Part shown: piece by piece, positions 16,926 through 25,932 of the stretch
Position numbering within the stretch: the first letter of the stretch is position 1
How the letters are laid out: the number at the start of each line of letters is the position of its first letter
Assembly: GCF_004119495.1 (NCBI RefSeq)
Contig: NZ_NRQU01000003.1
Span: forward strand, 62,001 to 126,000
Direction: 5' to 3'
Source of the DNA: Flavobacterium sp. YO12
GTDB taxonomy: Bacteria > Bacteroidota > Bacteroidia > Flavobacteriales > Flavobacteriaceae
Length of the DNA: 64,000 bases
Translations under genes and position numbers: made by a program
Notes under the pieces: model-generated
The model's input: the letters and a program-made list of their open reading frames with translations, nothing else
Told to the model about the DNA's origin: nothing
Databases searched by the model: none

Positions 16926-19024
16926 TGAGCATTCAAAATATCAATGTTGCCCTTATTGGGAATCCAAATACTGGAAAGACTTCTGTTTTTAATCAACTTA
17001 CGGGTTTAAATCAACAAGTGGGGAATTATCCGGGAATTACGGTTGAGAAAAAAATAGGTTTCTGTAAATTACCGCATAACATCAAAGCTAACATTCTGGA
17101 TTTGCCGGGAACGTACAGTTTGAATGCTAGTTCGATGGACGAAAGTGTTGTTATTGAACTTTTATTGAACAAAAACGACAAATTGTATCCAGATGTGGCT
17201 GTAGTAGTTACTGATGTTGAAAACCTAAAACGAAATTTACTGATTTACACTCAGATAAAAGATCTTGAAATTCCGACGATTCTAGTTATTAATATGTCTG
17301 ATCGTATGGAAAGCAAGGGAATTAGTTTAGACATTCCGTATTTAGAAGAAAAACTAAAAACTAAAATTGCTTTAGTAAGTTCTCGTAAAGGTTTAGGAAT
17401 TGAGCAATTGAAAGAATTAATTGTTTCCTACAAGACGATTCCGCACGAACCATGCTTAAATGCTTCTGTAATTGATCCTCAATATTTTGAAAATTTACAA
17501 AAAGCATTTCCAAATCAATTAATGTACAAATTGTGGCTGGTAATTACGCAGGATGTTAATTTTTCGAATTTAGATCGAAATGAAATCCGAAGCACTTTTA
17601 CCAAATCGCATTCAGAATTAAAACGTCTGCAGCAAAAAGAAACCATTAAAAGGTATCAGTTTATAAATGATGTTTTAAAGGAAGGTTTAAAAGTCGATGC
17701 CTCGATAGCAAAAGATTTTAGAGCAAAACTAGATCGTGTTTTAACTCATAAATTTTGGGGTTATGCCATTTTTCTAGGCATTTTGTTTATCATTTTCCAG
17801 TCTATTTTCAGCTGGTCGACGATACCTATGGATTTTATTGACAGCTCTTTTGCATCTTTAAGCAGCTGGGTTGCTGACGAACTGCCAAGCGGTATTTTGA
17901 CTGATTTACTTTCGCAGGGAATTATTCCGGGAATTGGCGGGGTTATTATTTTTATTCCTCAAATTGCCTTCTTGTTTTTATTTATTTCGATTCTGGAAGA
18001 GAGTGGTTATATGAGCCGTGTTGTTTTTTTAATGGATAAAATCATGCGCAAATTCGGGCTCTCAGGAAAAAGTGTTGTGCCGTTAATTTCAGGAACAGCT
18101 TGTGCGATTCCGGCAATTATGGCAACACGAAATATCGAAAATTGGAAAGAGCGTTTAATCACTATTTTGGTAACGCCGTTTACAACTTGTTCTGCGAGAT
18201 TACCTGTTTATGCGATCATGATTTCGTTAGTGATTCCTAATAAACGCGTTTTAGGAATTTTCAATCTACAGGGATTGTCTTTGATGTTCTTGTATTTACT
18301 AGGATTTGTCGCGGCTATACTTTCGGCATATGTTTTAAATAAGGTTTTAAAACTAAACTCAAAATCCTATTTTGTTGTTGAAATGCCAAGTTACAAATTA
18401 CCGCTTTTGAAGAATGTTGGAATTAACGTTGTCGAAAAAACGAAAGCTTTTGTTCTTGGTGCGGGTAAAATTATCTTAGCAATATCTGTTATTTTATGGT
18501 TTTTAGCTTCTTTTGGACCTGGAAAAGATTTTAATGACGCGGAAAACATTGTAAAGGAAAGATTCGCAAATACGACTTTAAATGAAGTTCAATTTGAAAA
18601 CGAAGTGGCTTCTCAAAAAATAGAGAATTCTTATATCGGGATTATGGGTAAAGCTATTGAACCTGTAATTTCCCCTTTGGGTTATGATTGGAAAATTGGA
18701 ATAGCGATTATCAGTTCTTTTGCCGCTCGTGAAGTGTTGGTGGGAACTTTAGCAACAATTTATAGTGTTGGAGACAGTGATAATGAATCGACAATTAAGA
18801 GCAAAATGCAAAAGGAAGTAAATCCTGAAACAGGCGAAAAGATATTCAATTTTGCCAGCGGTATTTCATTGCTACTGTTTTATGCTTTTGCGATGCAGTG
18901 TGCCAGTACATTAGCGATTACAAAAAAAGAGACAAATTCATGGAAATGGCCTGTTGCACAGCTTTTCTTAATGACTGGACTGGCTTATTTTACGGCTCTT
19001 TTAGCTTATCAATTTTTAAAATAA
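16925..19024 (+). CDS. feoB: Ferrous iron transporter B
   Basis: 699 residues. The N-terminal GTPase domain has G1 GNPNTGKTS (12-20), G3 DLPGTYSL and the G4-like VINMSDRM. A helical linker follows, then the polytopic membrane domain with the two Gate segments (for example GYMSRVVFLMDK with VPLISGTACAIPAIMATR, and TTCSARLPVYAIM). FeoB moves Fe(II) across the inner membrane. It overlaps feoA by one base and is followed six bases later by a tiny cysteine-rich protein gene. Confidence 0.97.
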   Translation: MSIQNINVALIGNPNTGKTSVFNQLTGLNQQVGNYPGITVEKKIGFCKLPHNIKANILDLPGTYSLNASSMDESVVIELLLNKNDKLYPDVAVVVTDVENLKRNLLIYTQIKDLEIPTILVINMSDRMESKGISLDIPYLEEKLKTKIALVSSRKGLGIEQLKELIVSYKTIPHEPCLNASVIDPQYFENLQKAFPNQLMYKLWLVITQDVNFSNLDRNEIRSTFTKSHSELKRLQQKETIKRYQFINDVLKEGLKVDASIAKDFRAKLDRVLTHKFWGYAIFLGILFIIFQSIFSWSTIPMDFIDSSFASLSSWVADELPSGILTDLLSQGIIPGIGGVIIFIPQIAFLFLFISILEESGYMSRVVFLMDKIMRKFGLSGKSVVPLISGTACAIPAIMATRNIENWKERLITILVTPFTTCSARLPVYAIMISLVIPNKRVLGIFNLQGLSLMFLYLLGFVAAILSAYVLNKVLKLNSKSYFVVEMPSYKLPLLKNVGINVVEKTKAFVLGAGKIILAISVILWFLASFGPGKDFNDAENIVKERFANTTLNEVQFENEVASQKIENSYIGIMGKAIEPVISPLGYDWKIGIAIISSFAAREVLVGTLATIYSVGDSDNESTIKSKMQKEVNPETGEKIFNFASGISLLLFYAFAMQCASTLAITKKETNSWKWPVAQLFLMTGLAYFTALLAYQFLK

Positions 19025-19030
19025 ATCACC

Positions 19031-19153
19031 ATGATACAAGAAATAATTGCTTTTGGAATCCTTTTTATCGCGGTCGCTTTTTTGATCAAAAAGTTTTTTT
19101 GGAAATCTAAAAAGAAAAAAGACTGTGGTGATGGTAATTGTGGATGTTCTTAG
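19031..19153 (+). CDS. FeoB-associated Cys-rich membrane protein, 40 aa
   Basis: A 40-residue protein begins six bases after the feoB stop. Residues 3-19 form one membrane helix (QEIIAFGILFIAVAFLI), then comes a Lys-rich stretch (KKFFWKSKKKK) and a tail with three Cys (CGDGNCGC at 32-39). This layout matches the small FeoB-associated Cys-rich membrane proteins found next to feoB in many bacteria; their role is unknown, perhaps metal binding or FeoB regulation. It is easily missed because of its length. The spacing and the strong terminator that follows support it as the third gene of the feo operon. Confidence 0.85.
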   Translation: MIQEIIAFGILFIAVAFLIKKFFWKSKKKKDCGDGNCGCS

Positions 19154-19228
19154 AAAAAAGGTTCTTAGCTGCTGAGGCTCTAAGGTTCCAAGGCTAAAAA
19201 AACAATTTCATAGAGATGCTAAAAATAA

Positions 19229-19278
19229 AAACACAAAGCCTCGCAGAGAATTAAAAATCTTTGCGAGGCTTTGTGTTT
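19229..19278. terminator. Terminator of the feo operon (17-bp stem)
   Basis: AAACACAAAGCCTCGCA (19229-19245) pairs exactly with 19262-19278 around a 16-base loop. T-rich on the plus side and A-rich on the other, so it can serve the convergent HD-hydrolase gene too. The spacer before it (19160-19200) is made of variants of the word CTAAGGTTC/AAGGCTAA. Confidence 0.75.
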
Positions 19279-19306
19279 ATTTGCTGAATATTTGCGAAAC
19301 AAAAAC

Positions 19307-19960
19307 TTACTTCACTCCTTCCCACTCTGCATAAAACTGGGCTAGAAATGTTTCCATAAAACGATGTCTTTCGGCCGCAATTTGTTTTCCTTTTTCGGTA
19401 TTCATTTTATCTTTTAGGAGCAAAAGCTTTTCGTAAAAGTGGTTTATTGTTGGCGCACTATTTTTCTTGTACTCTTCTTTTGTCATATTTGTCACCGGCG
19501 CAATTTCGGGATTGTGCAAGGCTCTATTTTTGAATCCTCCGTAATTAAATGCTCTTGCAACTCCAATTGCTCCAATAGCATCTAAGCGATCAGCATCCTG
19601 AACAATATCTAATTCTATGGAAGAGAACTTTTTTTCAAAATTTCCGCCTTTATAAGAGATATTTTCAATGATATTGACAACGTGCTGTATAATTTCTTCT
19701 GAAACATTTTCTGACTCTAAAAACAACCGTGCAGTTTTGGGGCCAATTGTCTCGTCTCCGTTATGAAACTTACTATCGGCAATATCATGAAGTAAAGCTC
19801 CTAATTGAACAACAGTAAGGTCACAATTGGTATCATTTGCAATTAAAAGTGCATTCTTGTAAACACGTTCGATATGAAACCAGTCGTGCCCGCCTTCGGC
19901 ATCATTTAATTTCTCTTTTACAAAAGTGATTGTTTTAGTTATAAGTTCAGAATTATTCAT
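19307..19960 (-). CDS. HD-domain phosphohydrolase
   Basis: 217 residues. The HD signature is clear: HDWFHIERVYKNAL near residue 20-33 and GALLHDIADSKFH near 48-60, followed by a conserved Asp in IVQDADRLDAIGAIGVARAF. It resembles the YedJ group of uncharacterised metal-dependent phosphohydrolases, which act on nucleotides or related phosphates in the cytoplasm. The substrate is unknown. It is a single gene, ending close to the feo terminator, with the desaturase terminator upstream. Confidence 0.88.
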   Translation of the reverse strand: MNNSELITKTITFVKEKLNDAEGGHDWFHIERVYKNALLIANDTNCDLTVVQLGALLHDIADSKFHNGDETIGPKTARLFLESENVSEEIIQHVVNIIENISYKGGNFEKKFSSIELDIVQDADRLDAIGAIGVARAFNYGGFKNRALHNPEIAPVTNMTKEEYKKNSAPTINHFYEKLLLLKDKMNTEKGKQIAAERHRFMETFLAQFYAEWEGVK

Positions 19961-20034
19961 AAGTGGTATTAGTTTGTAATAAAAGCATTCTGATTAAACA
20001 GATTTATATTCGCTTTTATATTTAAAATAAAAAA

Positions 20035-20070
20035 GTTGATTGTTAAAGCTTCAAGACTTTAACAATCAAC
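20035..20070 (-). terminator. Terminator of the desaturase gene
   Basis: A perfect 14-bp stem (20035-20048 with 20057-20070) around an 8-base loop. On the minus strand it is followed by TTTTTTATTTT, the form of a rho-independent terminator. Confidence 0.85.
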
Positions 20071-20101
20071 AATGTTTTCAATATCAATTGCAAAAATCAA
20101 T

Positions 20102-20144
20102 TTTAAATCTAAAATCAGTACTCTGCAATCTAAAATCTATAATC
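20102..20144. repeat. AAATCTAA word repeat at the desaturase 3' end
   Basis: Three variants of AAATCTAAAATC run into the last codons of the desaturase gene. Same word as at 9303-9338. Confidence 0.45.
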
Positions 20145-21129
20145 TCGCTGGTTCAACCCATTTAAAGATATGTCCTTCAGCAGGAATTACTAATCTTTCA
20201 GAAATTCTAGCCATACGAGCTGGAAGTTTCATTAAGTAATCACGTGCTTTTTCTGCTTCATCAGTCAAATTAGTAACTTTATCAATTTCCCATTTGTTGA
20301 TTAATTTCTGCATAATATCAACATAATCGTTAGCGGTGTAAACACCAATACGTTGTGCTGAATCTGAGAATTGCTCAAAAGCGGTACTTATTTTTTGACC
20401 TGATTCTCTTAAAAAGTGAGCCGGCATAACAATTTTCTGCTTCATCATGTATTGAAAAGCTAACATCATTTCGCTTGGATCAACTTGGAAAATTCTGGTA
20501 ACAAATTCACTGTAAGCATGATGATGACGCATTTCGTCACCTGCAATCATTTTACACATTTTAGACAACTTGTTATCACCAAATTTCTTAGCGATCTGCG
20601 CTACTCTATTGTGCGAAACATAAGTTGCTAATTCCTGAAAACTGGTGTATACAAAGTTTTTGTACGGATCAGTTCCTGTTCCAATATCAAAACCGTCGTT
20701 AATTAAATGCTGTGTTGTCATTTCGATTTCACGCATATTTACACGACCAGACAAATACAAGTATTTATTTAAAAGATCACCGTGACGGTTCTCTTCTCCT
20801 GTCCATTGTCTAATCCATTTAGACCAGCCATTTCCGCCATTTTCTACTTGGTTTACACCTTCTACATCCATTAACCAAGACTCATATGTTGGCAAAGCTT
20901 CTTCGGTAATTGTATCACCTACAAGCGTTACCCAGAAATCGTATGGCAGTTCTTTGGCAATTTCACGCAATTCTTTTACCTCTTCAAAAAAGTTTTCACC
21001 TTCAGAATTAGGCAAAAAATCAGACGGCTGCCAAATTTTTTCCACAGGAATTAAATACTGTTCAACGAAGCTGTCAACGTTTTTTTCCAAAAACTGCATC
21101 ACTTCTAATCTAATGTTTTTTATAGACAT
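20137..21129 (-). CDS. Acyl-ACP desaturase (soluble di-iron type)
   Basis: 330 residues. The di-iron carboxylate motifs are EENRHG (about residue 151) and DEMRHH (about 239), each the E-x-x-H type of the soluble stearoyl-ACP desaturase family. These enzymes introduce a double bond into acyl-ACP using O2 and ferredoxin, so they set membrane fluidity. Other family parts are WLMDVEGVNQVENGGNGWSKW and YTSFQELATYVSHNRVA. The acyltransferase gene plsC lies 43 bases upstream on the same strand, and the two likely form a lipid operon ending at the terminator at 20035. Confidence 0.93.
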   Translation of the reverse strand: MSIKNIRLEVMQFLEKNVDSFVEQYLIPVEKIWQPSDFLPNSEGENFFEEVKELREIAKELPYDFWVTLVGDTITEEALPTYESWLMDVEGVNQVENGGNGWSKWIRQWTGEENRHGDLLNKYLYLSGRVNMREIEMTTQHLINDGFDIGTGTDPYKNFVYTSFQELATYVSHNRVAQIAKKFGDNKLSKMCKMIAGDEMRHHHAYSEFVTRIFQVDPSEMMLAFQYMMKQKIVMPAHFLRESGQKISTAFEQFSDSAQRIGVYTANDYVDIMQKLINKWEIDKVTNLTDEAEKARDYLMKLPARMARISERLVIPAEGHIFKWVEPARL

Positions 21130-21172
21130 TACTTATTTTAAATTTGGATTTAAGTTTAGCTTTTTACTAAAA

Positions 21173-21919
21173 TTAAATCTGTTTATACTCGTTTACTCCT
21201 TCTACAACTGCCTTTTCTGTCAAAGCCATCAGTTCTGCAAAATCATACTCTTTTACAGCCATTGCTTTATGCACTGTAAAGGTAAGGCGATTTCCTAAAC
21301 CAACAGGAAACATTCCATAACGCACCATTTTCCATGAATTGTTAATACTTACTGGCACAACATACGCTGAAGGCGCATATTTACATAGAATTTTTAAACC
21401 GCTTTGGGCAAACTCTTTTGGATTTCCAGTTTTGCTGCGAGTTCCTTCTGGAAAAATCACAGCAGATCTAGTGTTTTTTTCGATATATTCAGACAAGCCT
21501 TTGATTACTGGAATCGCTTGTTTAGGGTCTTTACGGTCAATTAGTACAGATCCTCCGTGACGTAAATTAAAAGATACGCTCGGGATTCCGCTTCCTAACT
21601 CCTTCTTACTTACAAATTTACAATGAAAACGTCTAAAGTACCAAATCATTGTCACGATATCGTACATACTTTGATGATTTGAAACAAAAATAAGCGGTAC
21701 TCCTTTAGGAATTGTGTCTACGCCTTCAATTTTATAGGTTGTTCCAACTAGATTTGTACATTTTAAAAGGCAAAAGTTTAAGTAATCAACGCTTTTTTTA
21801 TGCGCCTGATAACCAAAAAGGTTTAAACAAACCCATTGTATCGGATGAAAAACCGCTAAGCATAATCCAAAACATAAATAATAAATTACTGATATAGGAT
21901 ACGAAATTACCTTTTGCAT
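21173..21919 (-). CDS. plsC: 1-acyl-sn-glycerol-3-phosphate acyltransferase
   Basis: 248 residues. An N-terminal hydrophobic segment (about 8-32) anchors it in the inner membrane. The HX4D motif is NHQSMYD (about residue 81-87), and the second block FPEGTRSKTG binds the glycerol phosphate. It transfers an acyl chain to lysophosphatidic acid to form phosphatidic acid. The adjacent desaturase suggests joint control of phospholipid acyl composition. A second acyltransferase of the same superfamily is at 61423-62178. Confidence 0.9.
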   Translation of the reverse strand: MQKVISYPISVIYYLCFGLCLAVFHPIQWVCLNLFGYQAHKKSVDYLNFCLLKCTNLVGTTYKIEGVDTIPKGVPLIFVSNHQSMYDIVTMIWYFRRFHCKFVSKKELGSGIPSVSFNLRHGGSVLIDRKDPKQAIPVIKGLSEYIEKNTRSAVIFPEGTRSKTGNPKEFAQSGLKILCKYAPSAYVVPVSINNSWKMVRYGMFPVGLGNRLTFTVHKAMAVKEYDFAELMALTEKAVVEGVNEYKQI

Positions 21920-21938
21920 GCTTCTAAAAATTAAAGGC

Positions 21939-21946
21939 CAAAAGTA
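21939..21946 (-). promoter_or_regulatory. Possible -7 element for plsC
   Basis: TACTTTTG on the minus strand, about 19 bases before the ATG at 21919. No convincing TTG at -33. Confidence 0.3.
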
Positions 21947-22006
21947 ATAAATATATTTTTAGCGGTATAAAAATTAAAAACAATAACCATTTTTATGCTT
22001 TAATTG

Positions 22007-22015
22007 TACCTTTGT
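22007..22015 (+). promoter_or_regulatory. Possible -7 element for rnpA
   Basis: TACCTTTGT fits TAnnTTTG and is 30 bases before the rnpA ATG. The -33 box is not evident. Confidence 0.35.
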
Positions 22016-22045
22016 ACCAAAATTTGCAAATTTTTTCTGAATTAA

Positions 22046-22450
22046 ATGAACTTTACTTACCCTAAAAATGAACGCTTAAAGAGCAAAACGACAATTGGTT
22101 TACTGTTTTCTGAAGGAAAATCGGTTTCAAAATACCCGCTTCGTTTGGTTTATTGTCCAGTGGGAGAAAATTCAGAAGAAAAAACAAAAATTGGAGTTTC
22201 GGTATCTAAAAAATATTTTAAAAAAGCGGTTGATCGAAATTATTTCAAAAGGGTTCTAAGGGAAACCTATCGTTTAAACAAACATTTACTTTTAGATCAT
22301 CTGGATCAGCCATATTCTTTCATGTTTTTTTATCAAACAAAAGACAGATTATCTTACGAAGAAATCAATACAAAAACGATTCAATTGTTTGAAAAATTCA
22401 TACTTCAAATTAAGAAAACTCAGGAATCTGAAAATAAAACTGAGTTGTAG
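22046..22450 (+). CDS. rnpA: Ribonuclease P protein component
   Basis: 134 residues, typical length. The protein binds the RNase P RNA and the 5' leader of pre-tRNA. The family signature is IGVSVSKKYFKKAVDRNYFKRVLRE, with the RNR-type core VDRNYFKR. The N-terminus NFTYPKNERLKSKTTIGLLF is also characteristic. It is followed after about 80 bases by a gene for a DUF4349 protein. Unlike in many bacteria, rpmH is not adjacent. Confidence 0.95.
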   Translation: MNFTYPKNERLKSKTTIGLLFSEGKSVSKYPLRLVYCPVGENSEEKTKIGVSVSKKYFKKAVDRNYFKRVLRETYRLNKHLLLDHLDQPYSFMFFYQTKDRLSYEEINTKTIQLFEKFILQIKKTQESENKTEL

Positions 22451-22529
22451 ACCTCAAAACTCATTTTGTATGTTAATTTAGACAAAAAATTATAAAAAAA
22501 TTGTAGTTTTAGCTCTAAATTGAAACTTT

Positions 22530-23438
22530 ATGCGATATATTTTCTTTTTAACATGTTGTTTTTTAGTTCTTTCTGGCTGCAATAAAGCTGATGCAAAGCA
22601 TGAAGATCTTGCCGTAAGTAATATCGAAATGCCTCCGCCACCGCCCGCAGGTGCAAGTGAGTCTAATAGAAAAGATCAAGATAAAAACGAGGCTTCGCTC
22701 GAAATTCCGCAGAAAATTATCAAACAAGCTTCGCTTCGATTTGAAACTAATGATTTAGAAAAAACTTTCGATCAAATCAAAACGGCTATTACAGCTAATA
22801 AAGGAAGTATTCTAAGTGATTCTGAAGGAAAAGATTATAATACTATTTATAGAAATTTAACGGTAAAAGTTCCAAGTCAGAATTTTGACCCTTTTTTGAG
22901 TTCTGTTTCAAAAGGTGTTTCGTATTTTGAACGCAAAGATATTTCGGCAGAAGATGTTACAGAACAATACATTGATCTGAATTCACGATTAAAAACGAAA
23001 CAAAAACTGGAAGAGCGTTATCTTCAAATTCTACAAAAAGCAACTAAAATTAGTGAGATTTTAGAAATTGAAAAGCAAATTTCGGCGATTCGTGAAGAAA
23101 TTGAAGCGAAACAAGGTCAACTAAAATATTTGGAAAGCCGAGTTTCGGAAAGCACTGTTACTATTGAATTTTACAAAACAATTGCAGAACAGGAAGGGGT
23201 TAAAACATCTTATGGTGCTAAAATCTGGACGGCATTTAAATCTGGATTTTTTGGCTTGTCTAGTTTTTTCATTTGGCTGTTAAGTGTTTGGCCATTTGTA
23301 TTGATGGTTTGTGCGGCGGTTTATTTTATTAGAAAAAGATTTAAAAGAAAAAACAATAATCATGTATCCTTATTTCAAAAAGAAATTTATTATACCAGCT
23401 GTTGCTGCAGGGTTTTTATTTGTTGGAACCAGTTTTAA
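22530..23438 (+). CDS. DUF4349-containing lipoprotein with C-terminal membrane helix
   Basis: 302 residues. Lipoprotein signal MRYIFFLTCCFLVLSGC (Cys17), a Pro-rich linker (EMPPPPPAG), then a DUF4349 domain: a beta part (IKQASLRFETNDLEKTFDQI, YRNLTVKVPSQNF), a long coiled coil (about 145-210, KQKLEERYLQILQKATKISEIL and following), and a C-terminal transmembrane helix (about 245-268). The last ~20 residues overlap the next gene by 77 bases and look un-family-like; one more A in the run of six near 23350 would end the protein at about residue 276 with a normal basic tail. Role unknown. Confidence 0.82.
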   Translation: MRYIFFLTCCFLVLSGCNKADAKHEDLAVSNIEMPPPPPAGASESNRKDQDKNEASLEIPQKIIKQASLRFETNDLEKTFDQIKTAITANKGSILSDSEGKDYNTIYRNLTVKVPSQNFDPFLSSVSKGVSYFERKDISAEDVTEQYIDLNSRLKTKQKLEERYLQILQKATKISEILEIEKQISAIREEIEAKQGQLKYLESRVSESTVTIEFYKTIAEQEGVKTSYGAKIWTAFKSGFFGLSSFFIWLLSVWPFVLMVCAAVYFIRKRFKRKNNNHVSLFQKEIYYTSCCCRVFICWNQF

Positions 23439-24999
23439 AGATGATTTCTTTGAAATTGCCAAGCAAATAGAAATTTTTACAACTCTATTTAAAGCGGTTA
23501 ACACTAATTATGTAGATGAAACGAATCCGGGCGATTTGATGGATAAAGCCATTAAAAGTATGCTTGGAAGTTTAGATCCTTACACGGTTTACTTTAACGA
23601 ACAGGATGTTGTTAATTTTAAAATTAATAATACTGGGGAATACACTGGAATTGGTGCTATGATTGCCCGTAAAAAAGATCGTCTTGTTGTTCGTGAGCCT
23701 TATAAAAATTATCCTGCTGATAAAGCGGGATTGAAAGCGGGTGACGAAATTATACAAATTGGTGATGTTTTAATTGCTGATTTTAAAGATGATGCTTCGC
23801 AGCTTTTAAAAGGGGCAAAAAACACCAAAATAGCAGTTAAATATCTTCGTCAGGGAAAAATGTATACAACTGAATTGGTTTTGGATGAAGTTGATATTAA
23901 ATCGGTTCCTTTTTATGGCAAGATTGACAGCAAAACGGGTTATATAGTGCTGTCTCACTTTAGCCGAAAAGCTTCTGCTGAAGTTAAAGAGGCGCTGGAG
24001 AAGTTAAAAGCCGATGGGGCAACACAAATTGTTCTTGATTTAAGAGGAAATCCTGGAGGTTTGTTGAATGAAGCTATTGATATTTGTAATTTGTTTGTTC
24101 CTAAAAATGAAGTTATTGTAACTACTAAATCGAGAATTGAAAAACACAATAATACTTATAAAACGACCAAAGAACCTGTTGATACTGAAATTCCTTTAGC
24201 TATTTTGGTAAACGGACGCAGTGCTTCGGCTTCTGAAATTGTTTCTGGAGCTTTGCAGGATTTAGATCGTGCGGTTATTTTAGGAAGCCGCAGTTTTGGT
24301 AAGGGCTTAGTGCAACGCTCTGTAGATCTTACTTATGGAACGCAGTTAAAGGTGACTATTTCTAGATATTACACTCCTTCTGGAAGATGTATTCAGGCTT
24401 TGGATTATGCTCATAAAGACAAAAATGGTGTAGCGCAAAAAACGGATGCTAAAAATTTTAATGCTTTTAAAACTAGAAAAGGAAGAACGGTTTATGACGG
24501 CGGCGGAGTTTTGCCGGATATTGAATTAGACGAGACAAAAATGAGTCCGATAACGACTGCTCTTTTAAAAAATGACGGAATTTTTGATTATGCAACGTCG
24601 TACTATTACAAGAATCCAAATTTAGGTGACAAAATCCCTGTGATTACTGATGCAGATTACAGCAGTTTTAAACAATATTTAAAATCGAACAAAATTAGTT
24701 TTGATACTGAAACTGAAATTGCTCTTAAAAATACTTTGGCTGCTGCTAAAAACGAAAAGATTGACGAAACTATTGCTCCTGAATACCAACAATTAATAGC
24801 GGCTTTGGAGAAAAGCGAAAATACTTTATTGGATAAAAATCAAAAAGAAATTAAAAATCTAATTCAGGAAGAGCTTATAAAAAGATACCAATATCAGGAA
24901 GGTTTGTATCAATTTTACATCAAAAATAATTCGGAAATAAAAAAAGCTGTTAACGTATTAAATAATCAAACCGAATATAAAACGATTCTAAAAATGTAA
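23362..24999 (+). CDS. S41 family C-terminal processing peptidase
   Basis: 545 residues from the ATG at 23362, which puts an uncleaved or cleaved hydrophobic signal (IIPAVAAGFLFVGTSF) at the N-terminus; the frame opens earlier at 23311 but that part overlaps the previous gene. An N-terminal helical part is followed by a PDZ domain (about 75-165, GEYTGIGAMIARKKDRL, KAGLKAGDEIIQIGD) and the S41 core with the catalytic Ser in NGRSASASEIVSGAL and Lys in SFGKGLVQ. Such proteases trim C-termini of periplasmic proteins. The following OmpA-domain gene starts 3 bases after the stop. Confidence 0.93.
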   Translation: MYPYFKKKFIIPAVAAGFLFVGTSFKDDFFEIAKQIEIFTTLFKAVNTNYVDETNPGDLMDKAIKSMLGSLDPYTVYFNEQDVVNFKINNTGEYTGIGAMIARKKDRLVVREPYKNYPADKAGLKAGDEIIQIGDVLIADFKDDASQLLKGAKNTKIAVKYLRQGKMYTTELVLDEVDIKSVPFYGKIDSKTGYIVLSHFSRKASAEVKEALEKLKADGATQIVLDLRGNPGGLLNEAIDICNLFVPKNEVIVTTKSRIEKHNNTYKTTKEPVDTEIPLAILVNGRSASASEIVSGALQDLDRAVILGSRSFGKGLVQRSVDLTYGTQLKVTISRYYTPSGRCIQALDYAHKDKNGVAQKTDAKNFNAFKTRKGRTVYDGGGVLPDIELDETKMSPITTALLKNDGIFDYATSYYYKNPNLGDKIPVITDADYSSFKQYLKSNKISFDTETEIALKNTLAAAKNEKIDETIAPEYQQLIAALEKSENTLLDKNQKEIKNLIQEELIKRYQYQEGLYQFYIKNNSEIKKAVNVLNNQTEYKTILKM

Positions 25000-25002
25000 T
25001 GA

Positions 25003-25806
25003 ATGAAACTTTATAGAGCCCTATTTCTGTTTTTAATTTACAATGTATCGGCACAACAAAAACCTATCGAAACGGTCTATTTTGATTTCGATAAATTTGA
25101 TCTTACCAGCCAGCAGATTGAAGTTGTAAAGAATTTTATTAAAACAATAGATACCTCTAAAGTTGAGTCTATACAAATTTACGGCTACTGCGATGATCGA
25201 GGCAGTGATGATTATAATTTTCGATTGTCTCATGACAGGGTAAATACAATTCAAGACTTGCTGCTTGCTTCTGGATTTAATCAAACTAAAATTGTTGTTT
25301 TAGAAGGAAAGGGCCGTGTGGTGCTTCGACCAGATACGGTCGAAAATTTGTATGAAACGAGATCTAGAAATCGGCGGGTTGATTTAATTGTTGTTAAACG
25401 CAACAGTTTTGGCAAAGGCGTTTATTCTTCGTTTAAAGACAAATTAAAGGTTGGTGACAGGATTTATTTAGACAATATTCTCTTTGATCTTGGAAGTGCA
25501 AAACTTACTAATAATTCTAAAAAGGAGTTAGACAAAATTGCTGTTCTTTTGCAAAAGCAAAAAAACATACAGTTCGAAATTAGAGGTCACGTTTGCTGTA
25601 CTCCAGAAATATATAGTGATGGAATTGACAAGGATACAAAGGAAAGACGTTTGTCTTGGAATCGTGCCAAAACCGTTTTTTATTATTTAAGCTCTAAAAA
25701 AGTCTCTAAAAACAGAATGACTTATAAAGGCTGCGGCAATAAATTTCCTTTAAAAAAGGGAGATAATTATGATCGCCGTGTTGAGTTTTTGATTACTAGG
25801 ATTTGA
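25003..25806 (+). CDS. Protein with two tandem OmpA-like domains
   Basis: 267 residues with a signal peptide (MKLYRALFLFLIYNVSAQ). Domain 1 (about 20-132) has YFDFDKFDLTSQQ, GYCDDRGSDDYNFRLSHDR and ETRSRNRRVDLIV; domain 2 (about 155-266) has ILFDLGSAKLTNNSKKELD, EIRGHVCC, LSWNRAKTVFYYL and YDRRVEFLI. OmpA-like domains bind peptidoglycan non-covalently. There is no barrel or lipobox, so the protein would be a soluble periplasmic or loosely attached double binder. Domain 2 has an insertion with two adjacent Cys, possibly forming a disulfide with C244. It is coupled to the S41 protease gene. Confidence 0.88.
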   Translation: MKLYRALFLFLIYNVSAQQKPIETVYFDFDKFDLTSQQIEVVKNFIKTIDTSKVESIQIYGYCDDRGSDDYNFRLSHDRVNTIQDLLLASGFNQTKIVVLEGKGRVVLRPDTVENLYETRSRNRRVDLIVVKRNSFGKGVYSSFKDKLKVGDRIYLDNILFDLGSAKLTNNSKKELDKIAVLLQKQKNIQFEIRGHVCCTPEIYSDGIDKDTKERRLSWNRAKTVFYYLSSKKVSKNRMTYKGCGNKFPLKKGDNYDRRVEFLITRI

Positions 25807-25857
25807 TAAAATAAAGTAAAAGCTACTGCCTTAACAGAAACTAAAAAAATTCTACTT

Positions 25858-25908
25858 AAAAAACTTGGCGATTTTGCAATATTAAATCACAAAATCGCCA
25901 AGTTTTTT
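25858..25908. terminator. Bidirectional terminator
   Basis: A 15-17-bp stem (AAACTTGGCGATTTTG with its complement) between the OmpA-type gene (plus) and elaA (minus), with A-rich and T-rich flanks. Confidence 0.9.
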
Positions 25909-25932
25909 ACTTTCAATAAAGTATATCTTTTA

